Virus record (IMG/VR): IMGVR_UViG_3300021142_000012
Location: 1-64,000 of that record
Strand: one strand, 5' to 3'
Length of the DNA: 64,000 nucleotides
From: a virus
The translations under genes were made by a program, and so were the position numbers. How positions within the stretch are numbered: the first letter of the stretch is position 1; every line of letters begins with the position of its first letter. Below are positions 31,323 through 39,319 of the stretch, one piece after another. The notes beneath the pieces are model-generated. The model did no database searches and had not been told where the DNA came from. It saw only the letters and a program-made list of their open reading frames with translations.

Positions 31323-32536
31323 AAAAACGAATAGGTATCATCGGAGTCGGTACTGCTGGCATTGTTAATCTTTCTTATTTTTTAAGTTTGTTAAGCAATG
31401 ACTACGAAGTCGTATCTATATACGATCCGTCGATACCTATTCTCGGTATTGGTGAAAGTACTAATCCCGGATTTATTAGAATACTAGAGCAGGGTACTAG
31501 ATTTTCTATTTCCGAAGATACGCACCATCTTGATAGCACATACAAATTTGGAACCCAATTTATTAATTGGCGAGAGCATGATTGGCTTAATCCATTAATT
31601 GGCGGCGGTATCGCTGTGCATTTTAATAATTTTAAATTAAAAGAATTTGCTTTTGAACGATTTGCCAAATTATGGCCAAAAAAGTTTTCTGTAATTGAAG
31701 GAACAGTTAATGAAACTATTGATAAGTTTAATAGTGTTAAGCTCATCATCGATGGAAGCGAAGAACTATTTGATTATATCATAGATTGTAGCGGATTTCC
31801 CAAGGACTATTCTACAGACTATGTTCATAGTAGTTGTAGTCTGCTAAACCATTGCTATGTACATAGTTTTGAAAAATTTGATCCTATACCCTATACAGAA
31901 CATATTGCTACCCAAAACGGTTGGATGTTCGGTATTCCGTTGCAATCTAGAAAAACATATGGCTACTTATTCAATGACACTATCACTACAGAAGACGATG
32001 CCAAACAAGATATGGCAGCTACTTTAAAAATTTCAGTTAGCGAATTAAAATTAAGAGAATACAAATTCAAACCTTATTATACTACTAGACTAGTTAATAA
32101 TAATATTATGAAGAATGGTAATCAAGCATTGTTCTTTGAACCGATTAGTGCTACTTCGATTAATCAGTATGTTAGTACCTGTCATATTTTGTTTGATTAT
32201 ATTATGGAAAATATATCTGAAGAACAGGCTAATGCACAATTTATTCACGAATCGAATGTAACTGAGGATATCATAAATTATTATTATCACGGTGGTACTA
32301 ATTTTGACAGCACATTTTGGCAAGCAGCCAAAAAAAATGCCATCAATAATCTTAAAGATAACCAACGTTTTAAAACAATCTTAGACCAAAATCAAATGGC
32401 AAATGACATCGGACTTCCATATAATGGCCCCGCCCATTTGTTCACTGCTTATAGTCTACAGATTATTGATGAAGGATTTGGCTATAATTACTTCAAAGGT
32501 TCTCCAAGACCGTTTGACAATGTAGACAAATCATAG
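31319..32536 (+). CDS. Flavin-dependent halogenase-like protein, degenerate
   Basis: 405 residues. FAD motif GVGTAG (9-14) and GIGESTNPG (43-51), the halogenase form of the second FAD loop, are clear. The segment STYKFGTQFINW carries Lys 76, where tryptophan halogenases have their catalytic Lys. But the WxWxIP signature reads GWMFGIPLQ, and the PLEST catalytic-Glu segment reads EPISATS, so the Glu is lost. It may be a monooxygenase or an inactive relative rather than a halogenase. It overlaps dpdA (ATGA); its last codons contain a promoter for the next gene. A more canonical paralogue is at 44596. Confidence 0.7.
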   Translation: MKKRIGIIGVGTAGIVNLSYFLSLLSNDYEVVSIYDPSIPILGIGESTNPGFIRILEQGTRFSISEDTHHLDSTYKFGTQFINWREHDWLNPLIGGGIAVHFNNFKLKEFAFERFAKLWPKKFSVIEGTVNETIDKFNSVKLIIDGSEELFDYIIDCSGFPKDYSTDYVHSSCSLLNHCYVHSFEKFDPIPYTEHIATQNGWMFGIPLQSRKTYGYLFNDTITTEDDAKQDMAATLKISVSELKLREYKFKPYYTTRLVNNNIMKNGNQALFFEPISATSINQYVSTCHILFDYIMENISEEQANAQFIHESNVTEDIINYYYHGGTNFDSTFWQAAKKNAINNLKDNQRFKTILDQNQMANDIGLPYNGPAHLFTAYSLQIIDEGFGYNYFKGSPRPFDNVDKS

Positions 32537-32542
32537 TATAAT
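32514..32542 (+). promoter_or_regulatory. Consensus sigma70 promoter
   Basis: TTGACA (32514-32519), 17-bp spacer, TATAAT (32537-32542), exact consensus. It overlaps the last codons of the halogenase-like gene and precedes the gene at 32571 (AAGGTAA ribosome site). Confidence 0.85.
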
Positions 32543-32570
32543 CATATATAACCAAACATTAAGGTAAAGC

Positions 32571-33098
32571 ATGAAACGTAATTATAAAACAGGAGTATCA
32601 GAACAAGTTACTTTGTTTACAGGTATAGAAATTGAACGTACCCCTGCATATGGTATGAAAACATTATTTGTAGTAGGAGTACAGGATGGCGATGTATTAG
32701 GGCATATAGCTAAAATACAAAATTGTACTCACGTATATTTCGGTGCTAATCAGAGTTTTCCAAAGCTAAAAACTAATGATGCAGCCGGTTGGAAACCTTG
32801 GGAAGATATGATTCAAAGCTGTTTGGATGCAGGATTATGGTGCACCTTAGATTTTGATGTTGCCCAAGCTGAAGGATTGCTTGAAAGTGGTTTAACCGAA
32901 TGTCGTAGATTTATTCCACAAGTTAGTGTAAAATTACCTTATCTAGCACAGTTAGGTTATAATGCTACAATTAAAATCGACGATAAAGATTTTGAAGCAA
33001 GTAATCCAGGTGTATGGTGTGTACCGATTGGTGCCATTACACAACGCAAGTACTTTACCAATTGGGATGAATATGGCAAGGATGAAATCATAGCATGA
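32571..33098 (+). CDS. Unknown protein in the DNA-modification cluster
   Basis: 175 residues. Alpha/beta in character, with MKTLFVVGVQDGD, THVYFGANQSF, LWCTLDFDVAQAEGLL and a Trp/Pro-rich end; no known motif. The two short strands each followed by a helix hint at a barrel or Rossmann-like fold. It has its own consensus promoter and overlaps (ATGA) the PD-(D/E)xK nuclease gene, with QueD-like next. It may take part in 7-deazaguanine DNA chemistry or control of the nuclease. I do not recognise the family. Confidence 0.6.
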   Translation: MKRNYKTGVSEQVTLFTGIEIERTPAYGMKTLFVVGVQDGDVLGHIAKIQNCTHVYFGANQSFPKLKTNDAAGWKPWEDMIQSCLDAGLWCTLDFDVAQAEGLLESGLTECRRFIPQVSVKLPYLAQLGYNATIKIDDKDFEASNPGVWCVPIGAITQRKYFTNWDEYGKDEIIA

Positions 33099-33688
33099 AC
33101 AACCAAATTAAACAACAAATAGAAAATCTAATATGCAAGCCCTTAATAGGCATGCCAGTTCCTACTAATCAAGGCGGTCACGCCGGAAGAGAAGTTGAAA
33201 CGATTCTAGAAAATATGGGTGTTCCGATTAAAAAAGGATCAGGTGCAGATATTACAATACAGGTAACGTTGCTCGGTATAAAATATTTTATCGAAGTAAA
33301 GACACGAGATAAAGACGCAACAAGCCCACATACAGTCGGAACTATACATACAGATAATTTGTCAGTATGCTATGAAGATTCAAATATATGGGAAAAATTG
33401 CAATATCAAATTAGAATTACTACAGAAAATGGTATAATAATTAAATCTGAATTATATGATTTTACTAGAAAACATATACAAGATAAATTTAAAGAAGCAT
33501 ATGATTATGGTATAAAGTATATTATTGCTAACGAATTTTGTTCATCTACACCAATAGATGGGCATTGGGCATATTTTGAAAGAAAGGCTGCCGAATCAAA
33601 TAGTTTTCAATACCGGTTAAGCAAAAATGATATGCCTGCAATAGAAAGAATGGCCAAGACAGTTGACAATTTATTTGAAGAACTTTAA
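33095..33688 (+). CDS. PD-(D/E)xK nuclease-like protein with clamp-binding-like tail
   Basis: 197 residues. GREVETILENMG, GADI and FIEVKTRD (about 62-70) give the E ... D ... ExK order of PD-(D/E)xK nucleases, with a spacing that recalls MutH/Sau3AI-type enzymes. The C-terminus AKTVDNLFEEL resembles the tails of gp43 and DpdA. The likely role is DNA cleavage tethered to the sliding clamp, perhaps acting on unmodified host DNA or in repair. It overlaps the unknown gene upstream (ATGA) and is followed after 1 bp by the QueD-like gene. Function inferred. Confidence 0.6.
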   Translation: MNNQIKQQIENLICKPLIGMPVPTNQGGHAGREVETILENMGVPIKKGSGADITIQVTLLGIKYFIEVKTRDKDATSPHTVGTIHTDNLSVCYEDSNIWEKLQYQIRITTENGIIIKSELYDFTRKHIQDKFKEAYDYGIKYIIANEFCSSTPIDGHWAYFERKAAESNSFQYRLSKNDMPAIERMAKTVDNLFEEL

Positions 33689-33689
33689 C

Positions 33690-34079
33690 ATGATAATTCG
33701 ACAAGATATTAGACCAAACAAAATGATCTGGGTTACCTTTCGTAAAGAAGGTATTCATCGTTATCCGGCTGCCGCTACAGATCCTAACTTGTGTACCGCA
33801 GGAGAATATGATGTTAGTTTCCTAGCTAATGCACATAGACATATATTCCATTTTAAAGTTTGGATTGGTGTAGAACATAACGATCGCGATATTGAATTTA
33901 TTCAATTTAAACGCTGGTGTGAAAGTTTGTACAATCAAGATATTTTACAGCTTGATTTTCAAAGTTGCGAAATGATGAGTGATGCATTGTATGCTCAGAT
34001 TGAAGCAAGGTACCCGGGCCGTGAGGTTTGGATTGAGGTCTCCGAAGATGGAGAAAATGGTAGTTTCATCAAATATTAA
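33690..34079 (+). CDS. queD: QueD/PTPS-like T-fold protein, divergent
   Basis: 129 residues from the ATG at 33690. FRKEGIHRYP (His 23) and ANAHRHIFHFKVWI (His 49, His 51) parallel the three zinc ligands of QueD (FEAAHRLP; LHGHSF). A Cys (35) sits between them, as in QueD. FQSCEMMSDALYAQI resembles NPTSEVLAKWIW, and the end VWIEVSEDGENGSF resembles VMVKET. The catalytic Asp-His of LDHxxLN is not seen (the region reads LYNQDILQL). If active it makes 6-carboxytetrahydropterin, the step between FolE and QueE to preQ0. Divergence leaves another pterin reaction possible. Confidence 0.5.
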   Translation: MIIRQDIRPNKMIWVTFRKEGIHRYPAAATDPNLCTAGEYDVSFLANAHRHIFHFKVWIGVEHNDRDIEFIQFKRWCESLYNQDILQLDFQSCEMMSDALYAQIEARYPGREVWIEVSEDGENGSFIKY

Positions 34080-34089
34080 AGGTAAGACA

Positions 34090-34356
34090 ATGGCTCTGAA
34101 AAATTATAAAGAGTATAAGTATTTTGAAAATCGTCCTGATGTAGTAAAGATTTTTGAAGATCTTGAAAAGTTCCAAGATTTTTGTCGGTTGGAAATGGCT
34201 CCATTCGATGAAAGTCACTTGTACAACAGAGAAAGCTGGGCATGGAGAAACTATGAAAAGAGTCTTCGTCCTAAAAAGCCTTGGGATGGTCAAAAGAAGC
34301 AATGGACAGGTGAACGTAAACCTTACCAAGGAAAGAACTCAAGATATCAACAATGA
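34090..34356 (+). CDS. Small hypothetical protein, basic tail
   Basis: 88 residues, ATG at 34090 after AAAGGTAAG. The N-terminal 60 are acidic/aromatic (YFENRPDVVKIFEDLEKFQD and RESWAWRNYEK), the C-terminal 25 basic and Gln/Gly-rich (KKPWDGQKKQW). The style is familiar from small proteins of marine T4-like phages, function unknown. Its stop overlaps the glycosyltransferase start (ATGA). Confidence 0.6.
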   Translation: MALKNYKEYKYFENRPDVVKIFEDLEKFQDFCRLEMAPFDESHLYNRESWAWRNYEKSLRPKKPWDGQKKQWTGERKPYQGKNSRYQQ

Positions 34357-35447
34357 CAGTCTATATAGTTGATCTAGAAGCAGTAGAAACGAGGTACACG
34401 GGTCAGTGGAAGACTCATGTGCCTCACCTCTTACGAAAGGCAGGACACGATGTTCAAATTATCTCTGGGCCTGAGGATATTCCTAAAGCCACTACTCCTG
34501 GTGCTTTTCTTAATTTTGGTGGCACCAATATATACAAGGCTAGTCAAGTTGAAAAGATTAGTCGCTTATTTTGCGCCGGATCAATTAATCCTGGTGATCA
34601 CTTCTTGTTTACTGATGCTTGGCATCCTGGTATCATAAATTTAAAGTATATGAGTGAACTGTTACAGATTCCTGTAACAACACATGGCTTGTGGCATGCT
34701 GGATCATATGATCCTCAAGATTTCTTAGGAAGATTAATTGGCAATGCTAAATGGGTGCGACGAGCAGAACAAAGTTTTTATCACGCTTATGATCATAACT
34801 ATTTTGCTACAGAATTCCATGTGAAATTATTCTTTGACGAATTATTACACAATGGGTTGGCTAGTGAAAATCCGTGGTACGAAGAAGATTGGGCAGAACG
34901 CTATAAAGGTGGAAAGATTGTGCGCACTGGTTGGCCAATGGAATATATGGAAGATGCCTTGCTAATGTATAAAGGTATGGAAAAGCGTGATCTTATTCTT
35001 TTTCCACACAGAATCGCTCCAGAAAAGCAAGTTGAAATTTTTAGAGACTTAGCAGAACATTTACCACAATATGAATTTGTAGTGTGCCAAGATAAGCAAT
35101 TAAGTAAAAACGAATATCATAATTTGTTAGGTGAAGCGAAAATGGTATTCAGTGCCAACTTACAAGAAACGCTAGGTATTAGTTGGTATGAAGGATGCAT
35201 TGTGGGTGCTATTCCCATGGTTCCTGATAGATTGAGCTATAGTGAAATGGCATTAGATGATTTCAAATATCCTAGCGAATGGACTGAAAACTATGCAAGC
35301 TATGAAAGACACCGTGAAGAAATTATCGCTAAGATTAAAAGTCAGATGGATTCGTATCAGAGATTGGTACCGACAATTTACAAACAAACCGAAATCCTAC
35401 GCGACAATTTCTTTTCCGCAGACGTGTTACTCGACCATATCAAGTAA
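34353..35447 (+). CDS. GT-B-fold glycosyltransferase-like protein
   Basis: 364 residues. The N-terminal half lacks motifs; the C-terminal half has ILFPHRIAPEKQVEIFRDLA, the K-Q/E strand-helix of GT-B donors, then LGEAKMVFSANLQETLGISW and EGCIVGAIPMVPDRLSY, where E-x7-E-like acidic residues bind the nucleotide sugar in family GT1/GT4. It could glycosylate DNA (as T4 alpha/beta-GT do), virion or host glycans. It lies in the DNA-modification neighbourhood, which makes DNA a candidate target, but this is context only. Confidence 0.65.
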   Translation: MTVYIVDLEAVETRYTGQWKTHVPHLLRKAGHDVQIISGPEDIPKATTPGAFLNFGGTNIYKASQVEKISRLFCAGSINPGDHFLFTDAWHPGIINLKYMSELLQIPVTTHGLWHAGSYDPQDFLGRLIGNAKWVRRAEQSFYHAYDHNYFATEFHVKLFFDELLHNGLASENPWYEEDWAERYKGGKIVRTGWPMEYMEDALLMYKGMEKRDLILFPHRIAPEKQVEIFRDLAEHLPQYEFVVCQDKQLSKNEYHNLLGEAKMVFSANLQETLGISWYEGCIVGAIPMVPDRLSYSEMALDDFKYPSEWTENYASYERHREEIIAKIKSQMDSYQRLVPTIYKQTEILRDNFFSADVLLDHIK

Positions 35448-35829
35448 CGATACTATTACATTGACATCAACATCTACACAAGGACTTACAATAGGCGGTG
35501 GGTATACATCATATACTATCGGTAGTGGCATTGCAAGTCTTTCTGCTAGTAGTCCTAGTACTATTACTGTGACTGGTTTTGGTGGTGCAGGTACTACTAA
35601 TCCCTGCGTTGTCAATATCGGTGCTGGTTACAATCCGTGCTGGAATACTTCTACAGGATTTGGTGGTACAACAATATGGGGCGAAGATTTTATAGATCGT
35701 GTACCCGATATTAACCGAATCAACGACATGTGCAAGCAATATCCAGCATTAGATATTGCTTGGACCAAATTTAAAACAACTTATAGACTTGTAAAAGACG
35801 ATTATGATGCTTCAAAAACTTCTAACTAA
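35302..35829 (+). CDS. Hypothetical protein with Thr/Gly-rich beta segment
   Basis: About 175 residues; the start is uncertain because the frame runs back through the glycosyltransferase end. I take ATG 35302. A basic amphipathic N-terminus (MKDTVKKLSLRLKVRWIRIRD) given here as MKDTVKKLSLRLK is followed by a Thr/Ser/Gly-rich beta region and an acidic helical end. It overlaps the GT gene by about 145 bp, unusual in this genome, so a later start is also possible. Overlaps the cupin gene by 26 bp. Function unknown. Confidence 0.45.
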   Translation: MKDTVKKLSLRLKVRWIRIRDWYRQFTNKPKSYATISFPQTCYSTISSNDTITLTSTSTQGLTIGGGYTSYTIGSGIASLSASSPSTITVTGFGGAGTTNPCVVNIGAGYNPCWNTSTGFGGTTIWGEDFIDRVPDINRINDMCKQYPALDIAWTKFKTTYRLVKDDYDASKTSN

Positions 35830-36283
35830 ATTTTTAAATTTCCTTGATCAACACGGCCGTAAACGAATAATTATGGATCGTATTGATAATGAGCCATATC
35901 TTGAAAGATATTATGTATTGTTTAATACTAGACAACACAAAGGTTTTAACGTATACCTGCATAAATTCCTTAAAGGTGATCCAGATGATGTTCATGATCA
36001 TCCATGGCCATATGCTACCTTTATTTTGAGCGGTGGATACTATGAGTGGATTCCGCAATTTAATTCAGATGGCACAAAGAGCTGTGAGATTCGAAAGTGG
36101 CGTGGGCCCGGGCATTTCCGTATTTGTCGCCCAGATAGTTATCACAGAGTAGAACTGAAGCCGGGTGTAACTGCATGGACATTGTTTATGCCGGGGCCGC
36201 ATCGTAGACAATGGGGATTTCTTGTCAACAATAAATGGATACACAATGACGACTATCTTACAAGCCGTAAACAAAATGGCTAG
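35804..36283 (+). CDS. Cupin-fold protein
   Basis: 159 residues. DVHDHPWPYATFILSGGYYEW (first cupin motif, His 64 and His 66; shown as HDHPWPYATFILSGGYYEW) and FRICRPDSYHRVEL (second motif His about 114) indicate a metal-binding beta barrel. The HDHPW form is common among small cupins in marine phages. The substrate is not known; such enzymes may be dioxygenases, isomerases or sugar epimerases. Starts inside the upstream gene's end and overlaps the next. Confidence 0.7.
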   Translation: MMLQKLLTKFLNFLDQHGRKRIIMDRIDNEPYLERYYVLFNTRQHKGFNVYLHKFLKGDPDDVHDHPWPYATFILSGGYYEWIPQFNSDGTKSCEIRKWRGPGHFRICRPDSYHRVELKPGVTAWTLFMPGPHRRQWGFLVNNKWIHNDDYLTSRKQNG

Positions 36284-36620
36284 CAGTATAACGGTTCCAA
36301 ATGGCGGAACTACCAGCCAAATATTATATTCTACAGGTACATCAACAAATTGGTCACCTGCTCAAAATTACGAGCAAGTAATGACTGTTAATGCCGGCGA
36401 AAGCAATCCTACATTAACTGTTAAAGGTAATATGGTCATTAACGGTATTGATTTAGAAGAACGGCTAAAAACAATTGAAAAACTCTTGGCAATTCCAGAA
36501 AGAGATGCTAAAATAGAAGCTAAACATCCAAGACTTAAGAAATTATATGATGAATATATTTCAGCACTAGAGCAATATAGGACTTGGGACAAACTAAAAG
36601 GTGATGAAGATGTTACATGA
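36276..36620 (+). CDS. Structural-like protein with coiled C-terminus
   Basis: 114 residues from the ATG at 36276. The N-terminus SSITVPNGGTTSQILYSTG is like short tail-fibre entry motifs (PNGGTxGQ). The middle LTVKGNMVINGIDLEERLKT (NMVINGIDLEERL) leads into a helical coil (EKLLAIPERDAKIEAKHPRL). Marine T4-like phages have proteins of this plan; role unknown. Earlier in-frame ATGs (36222, 36246) lie inside the cupin gene. Confidence 0.5.
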   Translation: MASSITVPNGGTTSQILYSTGTSTNWSPAQNYEQVMTVNAGESNPTLTVKGNMVINGIDLEERLKTIEKLLAIPERDAKIEAKHPRLKKLYDEYISALEQYRTWDKLKGDEDVT

Positions 36621-36834
36621 ATCAGTTAAACAAAAAGAATTTGTAGTTAAAGAACGTGAAGATTATAGACTACGTGTTACACGGCACGAAGTTCTTGCAC
36701 CAAAAGGTTTGCACAGTATTGATTTTATTCAAGAAAGTTTAAAAGACGGCAAAGTTATAGCATCACAAACTTATAACTTTTTCATGACTAAGGAAGATAT
36801 TAAAATACTATGCGAAGGACTATTAAATGACTGA
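36610..36834 (+). CDS. Small hypothetical protein
   Basis: 74 residues from ATG 36610; ATG 36604 is an alternative, both after AAAAGG. Mixed alpha/beta with RLRVTRHEVLAPKGLHSIDF and IQESLKDGK. Overlaps its neighbours at both ends (11 and 8 bp), as usual here. Function unknown. Confidence 0.5.
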   Translation: MLHESVKQKEFVVKEREDYRLRVTRHEVLAPKGLHSIDFIQESLKDGKVIASQTYNFFMTKEDIKILCEGLLND

Positions 36835-37045
36835 TCGATTAGAAGAATTATATCAAGAGATGTTAAATGTAACATCGCATATGGTTGAAGAATATGGTGG
36901 TATGGAAGTTGCTGCTATTATGATGGCGCAGGCCCTTAGCATTTATAAAACTGGTTTAGATGAAATCGACTATAACAAAATGGTCGATAGTATTTCTGCT
37001 AGTCGTTCTAAGGTTCAAAAATTTACTCCAACTTTTTTACAATGA
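36827..37045 (+). CDS. Small helical hypothetical protein
   Basis: 72 residues, acidic and helical (EELYQEMLNVTSHMVEEYGG, then AAIMMAQALSIYKTGLD). Overlaps the previous gene by 8 bp and the next by 4 (ATGA). No motif seen. Confidence 0.55.
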   Translation: MTDRLEELYQEMLNVTSHMVEEYGGMEVAAIMMAQALSIYKTGLDEIDYNKMVDSISASRSKVQKFTPTFLQ

Positions 37046-37590
37046 AAAAACGTACTATTAGTAATGACGAATATAGAGGACTAGTTCAAAATATTTGTCG
37101 AGAAATCGAATTAAGCAAGTGGCGTCCAGATTATATTGTGGGTATTACTCGAGGTGGACTGGTTCCTGCTGTTATGATTAGTCAATATTTTGATATACCC
37201 ATGTGGACCTTACGAGTTAATCTGCGTGATCATGCAGAAACAGAATCAAACTCTTGGATGGCTGAAGATGCTTTCGGCTATATACCAGAGGACTGGCGTG
37301 AAGGTATTGATAAACGTGACGATCCTACATTTAGCAAAAAAATACTTGTAGTTGATGATATCAATGATACAGGTGCTACTATTAATTGGATTACAGAAGA
37401 TTGGCAATCCAACTGCTTGCCTAAGGAAGAACGTTGGAATCATGTATGGAATCAGAATGTTCGATTTGCAGTAGTCATCGATAATGTAGCTAGCAAGTGT
37501 AATGTTAAGATGGATTTTTGTGGCGAAGAAATTAACAAAGAAGAAGATCCAGTATGGATTGACTTCCCGTATGAAGGATGGTGGAAATGA
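37042..37590 (+). CDS. Type I phosphoribosyltransferase (Gpt/HPRT-like)
   Basis: 182 residues. YIVGITRGGLVPAVMIS (about 31-47) and ILVVDDINDTGAT (about 101-113, the PRPP-binding loop) define the family. They resemble xanthine/hypoxanthine-guanine phosphoribosyltransferases. A purine-salvage enzyme would convert free bases to nucleotides; in a genome that exchanges guanine for 7-deazaguanine, the released guanine could be a substrate, though this is speculation. ATGA-coupled on both sides. Confidence 0.8.
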   Translation: MKKRTISNDEYRGLVQNICREIELSKWRPDYIVGITRGGLVPAVMISQYFDIPMWTLRVNLRDHAETESNSWMAEDAFGYIPEDWREGIDKRDDPTFSKKILVVDDINDTGATINWITEDWQSNCLPKEERWNHVWNQNVRFAVVIDNVASKCNVKMDFCGEEINKEEDPVWIDFPYEGWWK

Positions 37591-37799
37591 CCTCAGCATT
37601 ATTAAAACTTATTTTAGGCGTTACATTAATTGTAATCGCTATAACACTAGGACCGCTAGCAGGTATTTGGAGTCTAAATACACTGTTTCCAATATTGGAT
37701 ATACCATATACTTTAGAAACATGGTGTGCGTACTTCTTGTTATTCGGTAGTATTACAGGACTTCGATTTGGATTGAATAGGAAAAAGAGCAATGACTGA
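37587..37799 (+). CDS. Small membrane protein, two transmembrane segments
   Basis: 70 residues from the ATG overlapping the upstream stop (ATGA). About 4-25 (LLKLILGVTLIVIAITLGPL) and 45-62 are hydrophobic, with SLNTLFPILDIPYTLETW between them, a phrase widely shared by small phage proteins. Probably an inner-membrane protein; function unknown. Confidence 0.65.
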   Translation: MTSALLKLILGVTLIVIAITLGPLAGIWSLNTLFPILDIPYTLETWCAYFLLFGSITGLRFGLNRKKSND

Positions 37800-37962
37800 A
37801 CTAACTCCTCAAGCTCTTGAAGAAAAGATTAAAAAAGTCGAAGACGATTTAAAGCTATTACGTACTACAGGTGATGCTAGTCGTAAAACTGAAGTTCTTA
37901 ACGAATATATTGAATATCTTAAAGACGAGTTAAGAGACCTACAGAGTGCTCGCCGCCCATAA
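37792..37962 (+). CDS. 56-residue coiled-coil microprotein
   Basis: MTELTPQALEEKIKKVEDDL opens a highly charged helical peptide that ends RDLQSARRP. The ATG overlaps the upstream stop by 8 bp and its end overlaps the next gene by 17 bp. Heptad-like spacing suggests a coiled coil. Function unknown. Confidence 0.6.
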   Translation: MTELTPQALEEKIKKVEDDLKLLRTTGDASRKTEVLNEYIEYLKDELRDLQSARRP

Positions 37963-38515
37963 TTTAAACTCTCTTAGTCCGTTTATTCGCGGATATTACA
38001 TAGATCCGGAGATATGCGATCGCATTGTAGCTGAATCCAATCTGCGTAAGAAAGATTTTATGCAGGGTCAACTAATCAATAATGCTGTAGAATTTACAGG
38101 TGGACGATTAGACGATTATACCCCTGCTGTCCGAGATCCATATGTCGAAGCACTGTTTGAGGTAATCGAAGAGTACAAGAAAGAGTTTAAATTTTCTTAT
38201 GAAATTATAGATATGTGGGGCTTACCTCCCGGAATGAAAGTACAATACTATACTCCAGGGCAAGCATTTAGAATATGGCATTGCGAAAGTAGTGGGGATC
38301 CTGTTTCCACATCAAGACATTTAGTCTATATGACATATCTAAATACGATTGAAGACGAAGGTGGTACTGAATTTTATCATCAACAGATAAAGGTTAAACC
38401 AGAAAAAGGATTGACCCTAATTTGGCCTGTTGATTGGACTCATACACACCGAGGAGTTCCTTCGGCTACAGAAGAAAAATATATTATTACAGGATGGTGG
38501 ACGTTTCAACGATGA
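37946..38515 (+). CDS. 2OG-Fe(II) oxygenase-like protein, copy 1
   Basis: 189 residues, GTG start inside the preceding microprotein gene. RIWHCESSGD (His 112, Glu 114) and THTHRGV (His about 168) provide a HxD/E...H iron triad on a double-stranded beta-helix pattern (YMTYLN, GGTEFYHQ, TLIWPVDW). Lys in the last strand (EEKYIITGWW) or Arg nearby may bind 2-oxoglutarate. Closely similar to the next gene, so a tandem duplicate. Substrate unknown; prolyl-hydroxylase-like. Confidence 0.75.
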   Translation: MLAAHNLNSLSPFIRGYYIDPEICDRIVAESNLRKKDFMQGQLINNAVEFTGGRLDDYTPAVRDPYVEALFEVIEEYKKEFKFSYEIIDMWGLPPGMKVQYYTPGQAFRIWHCESSGDPVSTSRHLVYMTYLNTIEDEGGTEFYHQQIKVKPEKGLTLIWPVDWTHTHRGVPSATEEKYIITGWWTFQR

Positions 38516-39075
38516 AAGAACATGTTATAAACAAAACTAACGATTTTATTCGTGGATATTACATAGATCCAGAGATATGCGATCGTATAGTATCTGAATC
38601 TAAAATACACAACTTTAGAAGTGGTGTAATGCAGTATACTGATATTAATCTAGAAGAGTTTAGTAAGGAAACTTGTGATTCATATACAAACGCCCTGTTT
38701 GAAGTTATTGAAGAATATAAAAAAGAGTTCCGGTGGAGTTATGAAAAGGTAGTCATGTGGGGATTGCCTCAAGGTATCAAAGTACAACACTATGCTCCAG
38801 GCAAATGGTACGATCAATGGCATTGCGAACGTGCAGGTGATGTACCATCACTATTTCGTCATCTAGTATACATGACATACTTAAACGATGTCGAAGATGG
38901 CGGTGGTACTGAATTCTATCATCAAAAGATTATAACTAAGGCAGAAAAAGGATTGACCCTAATTTGGCCGGTTGACTGGACTCATATGCACAGAGGCGTA
39001 GTTGCACCAACTGAAGAAAAAATGATTATTACCGGATGGTGGATGTTTAAAGGACCAGAAGATGAGATTAAGTAA
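38512..39075 (+). CDS. 2OG-Fe(II) oxygenase-like protein, copy 2
   Basis: 187 residues from the ATG overlapping the upstream stop (ATGA). Shares long stretches with the preceding protein: FIRGYYIDPEICDRIV, ALFEVIEEYKKEF, QWHCERAGD, YMTYLN, GGTEFYHQ, and KGLTLIWPVDWTHMHRGV. The iron-binding H-x-E ... H set is kept. Divergence is concentrated in the N-terminal 50 residues after FIRGYY. Probably a substrate-divergent duplicate. Confidence 0.75.
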   Translation: MKEHVINKTNDFIRGYYIDPEICDRIVSESKIHNFRSGVMQYTDINLEEFSKETCDSYTNALFEVIEEYKKEFRWSYEKVVMWGLPQGIKVQHYAPGKWYDQWHCERAGDVPSLFRHLVYMTYLNDVEDGGGTEFYHQKIITKAEKGLTLIWPVDWTHMHRGVVAPTEEKMIITGWWMFKGPEDEIK

Positions 39076-39319
39076 AAAACATCAAAATTGGGATAGTCGC
39101 ATACCTGCTCGAGATGAGGGATATGTTCATGTAGTTAGATTACCCTGGACTGGTCAATCTAGCTATTGGTGGAATGAAGCATGTGCCGATATTATGGAAG
39201 TATTTGGATTGCCCGGTGACCGATTTACCAGCCATCCTACAGCAGATTACATGGATTTTTATTTTAAATCAGAAAAGGACGCAACATTATGCAAAATACT
39301 AGTATCAGAGAAAAATTAG
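39062..39319 (+). CDS. Small hypothetical protein
   Basis: 85 residues starting 14 bp inside the oxygenase gene. Aromatic-rich (VVRLPWTGQSSYWWNEACAD; DYMDFYFKSEKDA). No membrane segment. Short proteins of this type are common in marine T4-like phages; function unknown. Confidence 0.55.
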   Translation: MRLSKKHQNWDSRIPARDEGYVHVVRLPWTGQSSYWWNEACADIMEVFGLPGDRFTSHPTADYMDFYFKSEKDATLCKILVSEKN

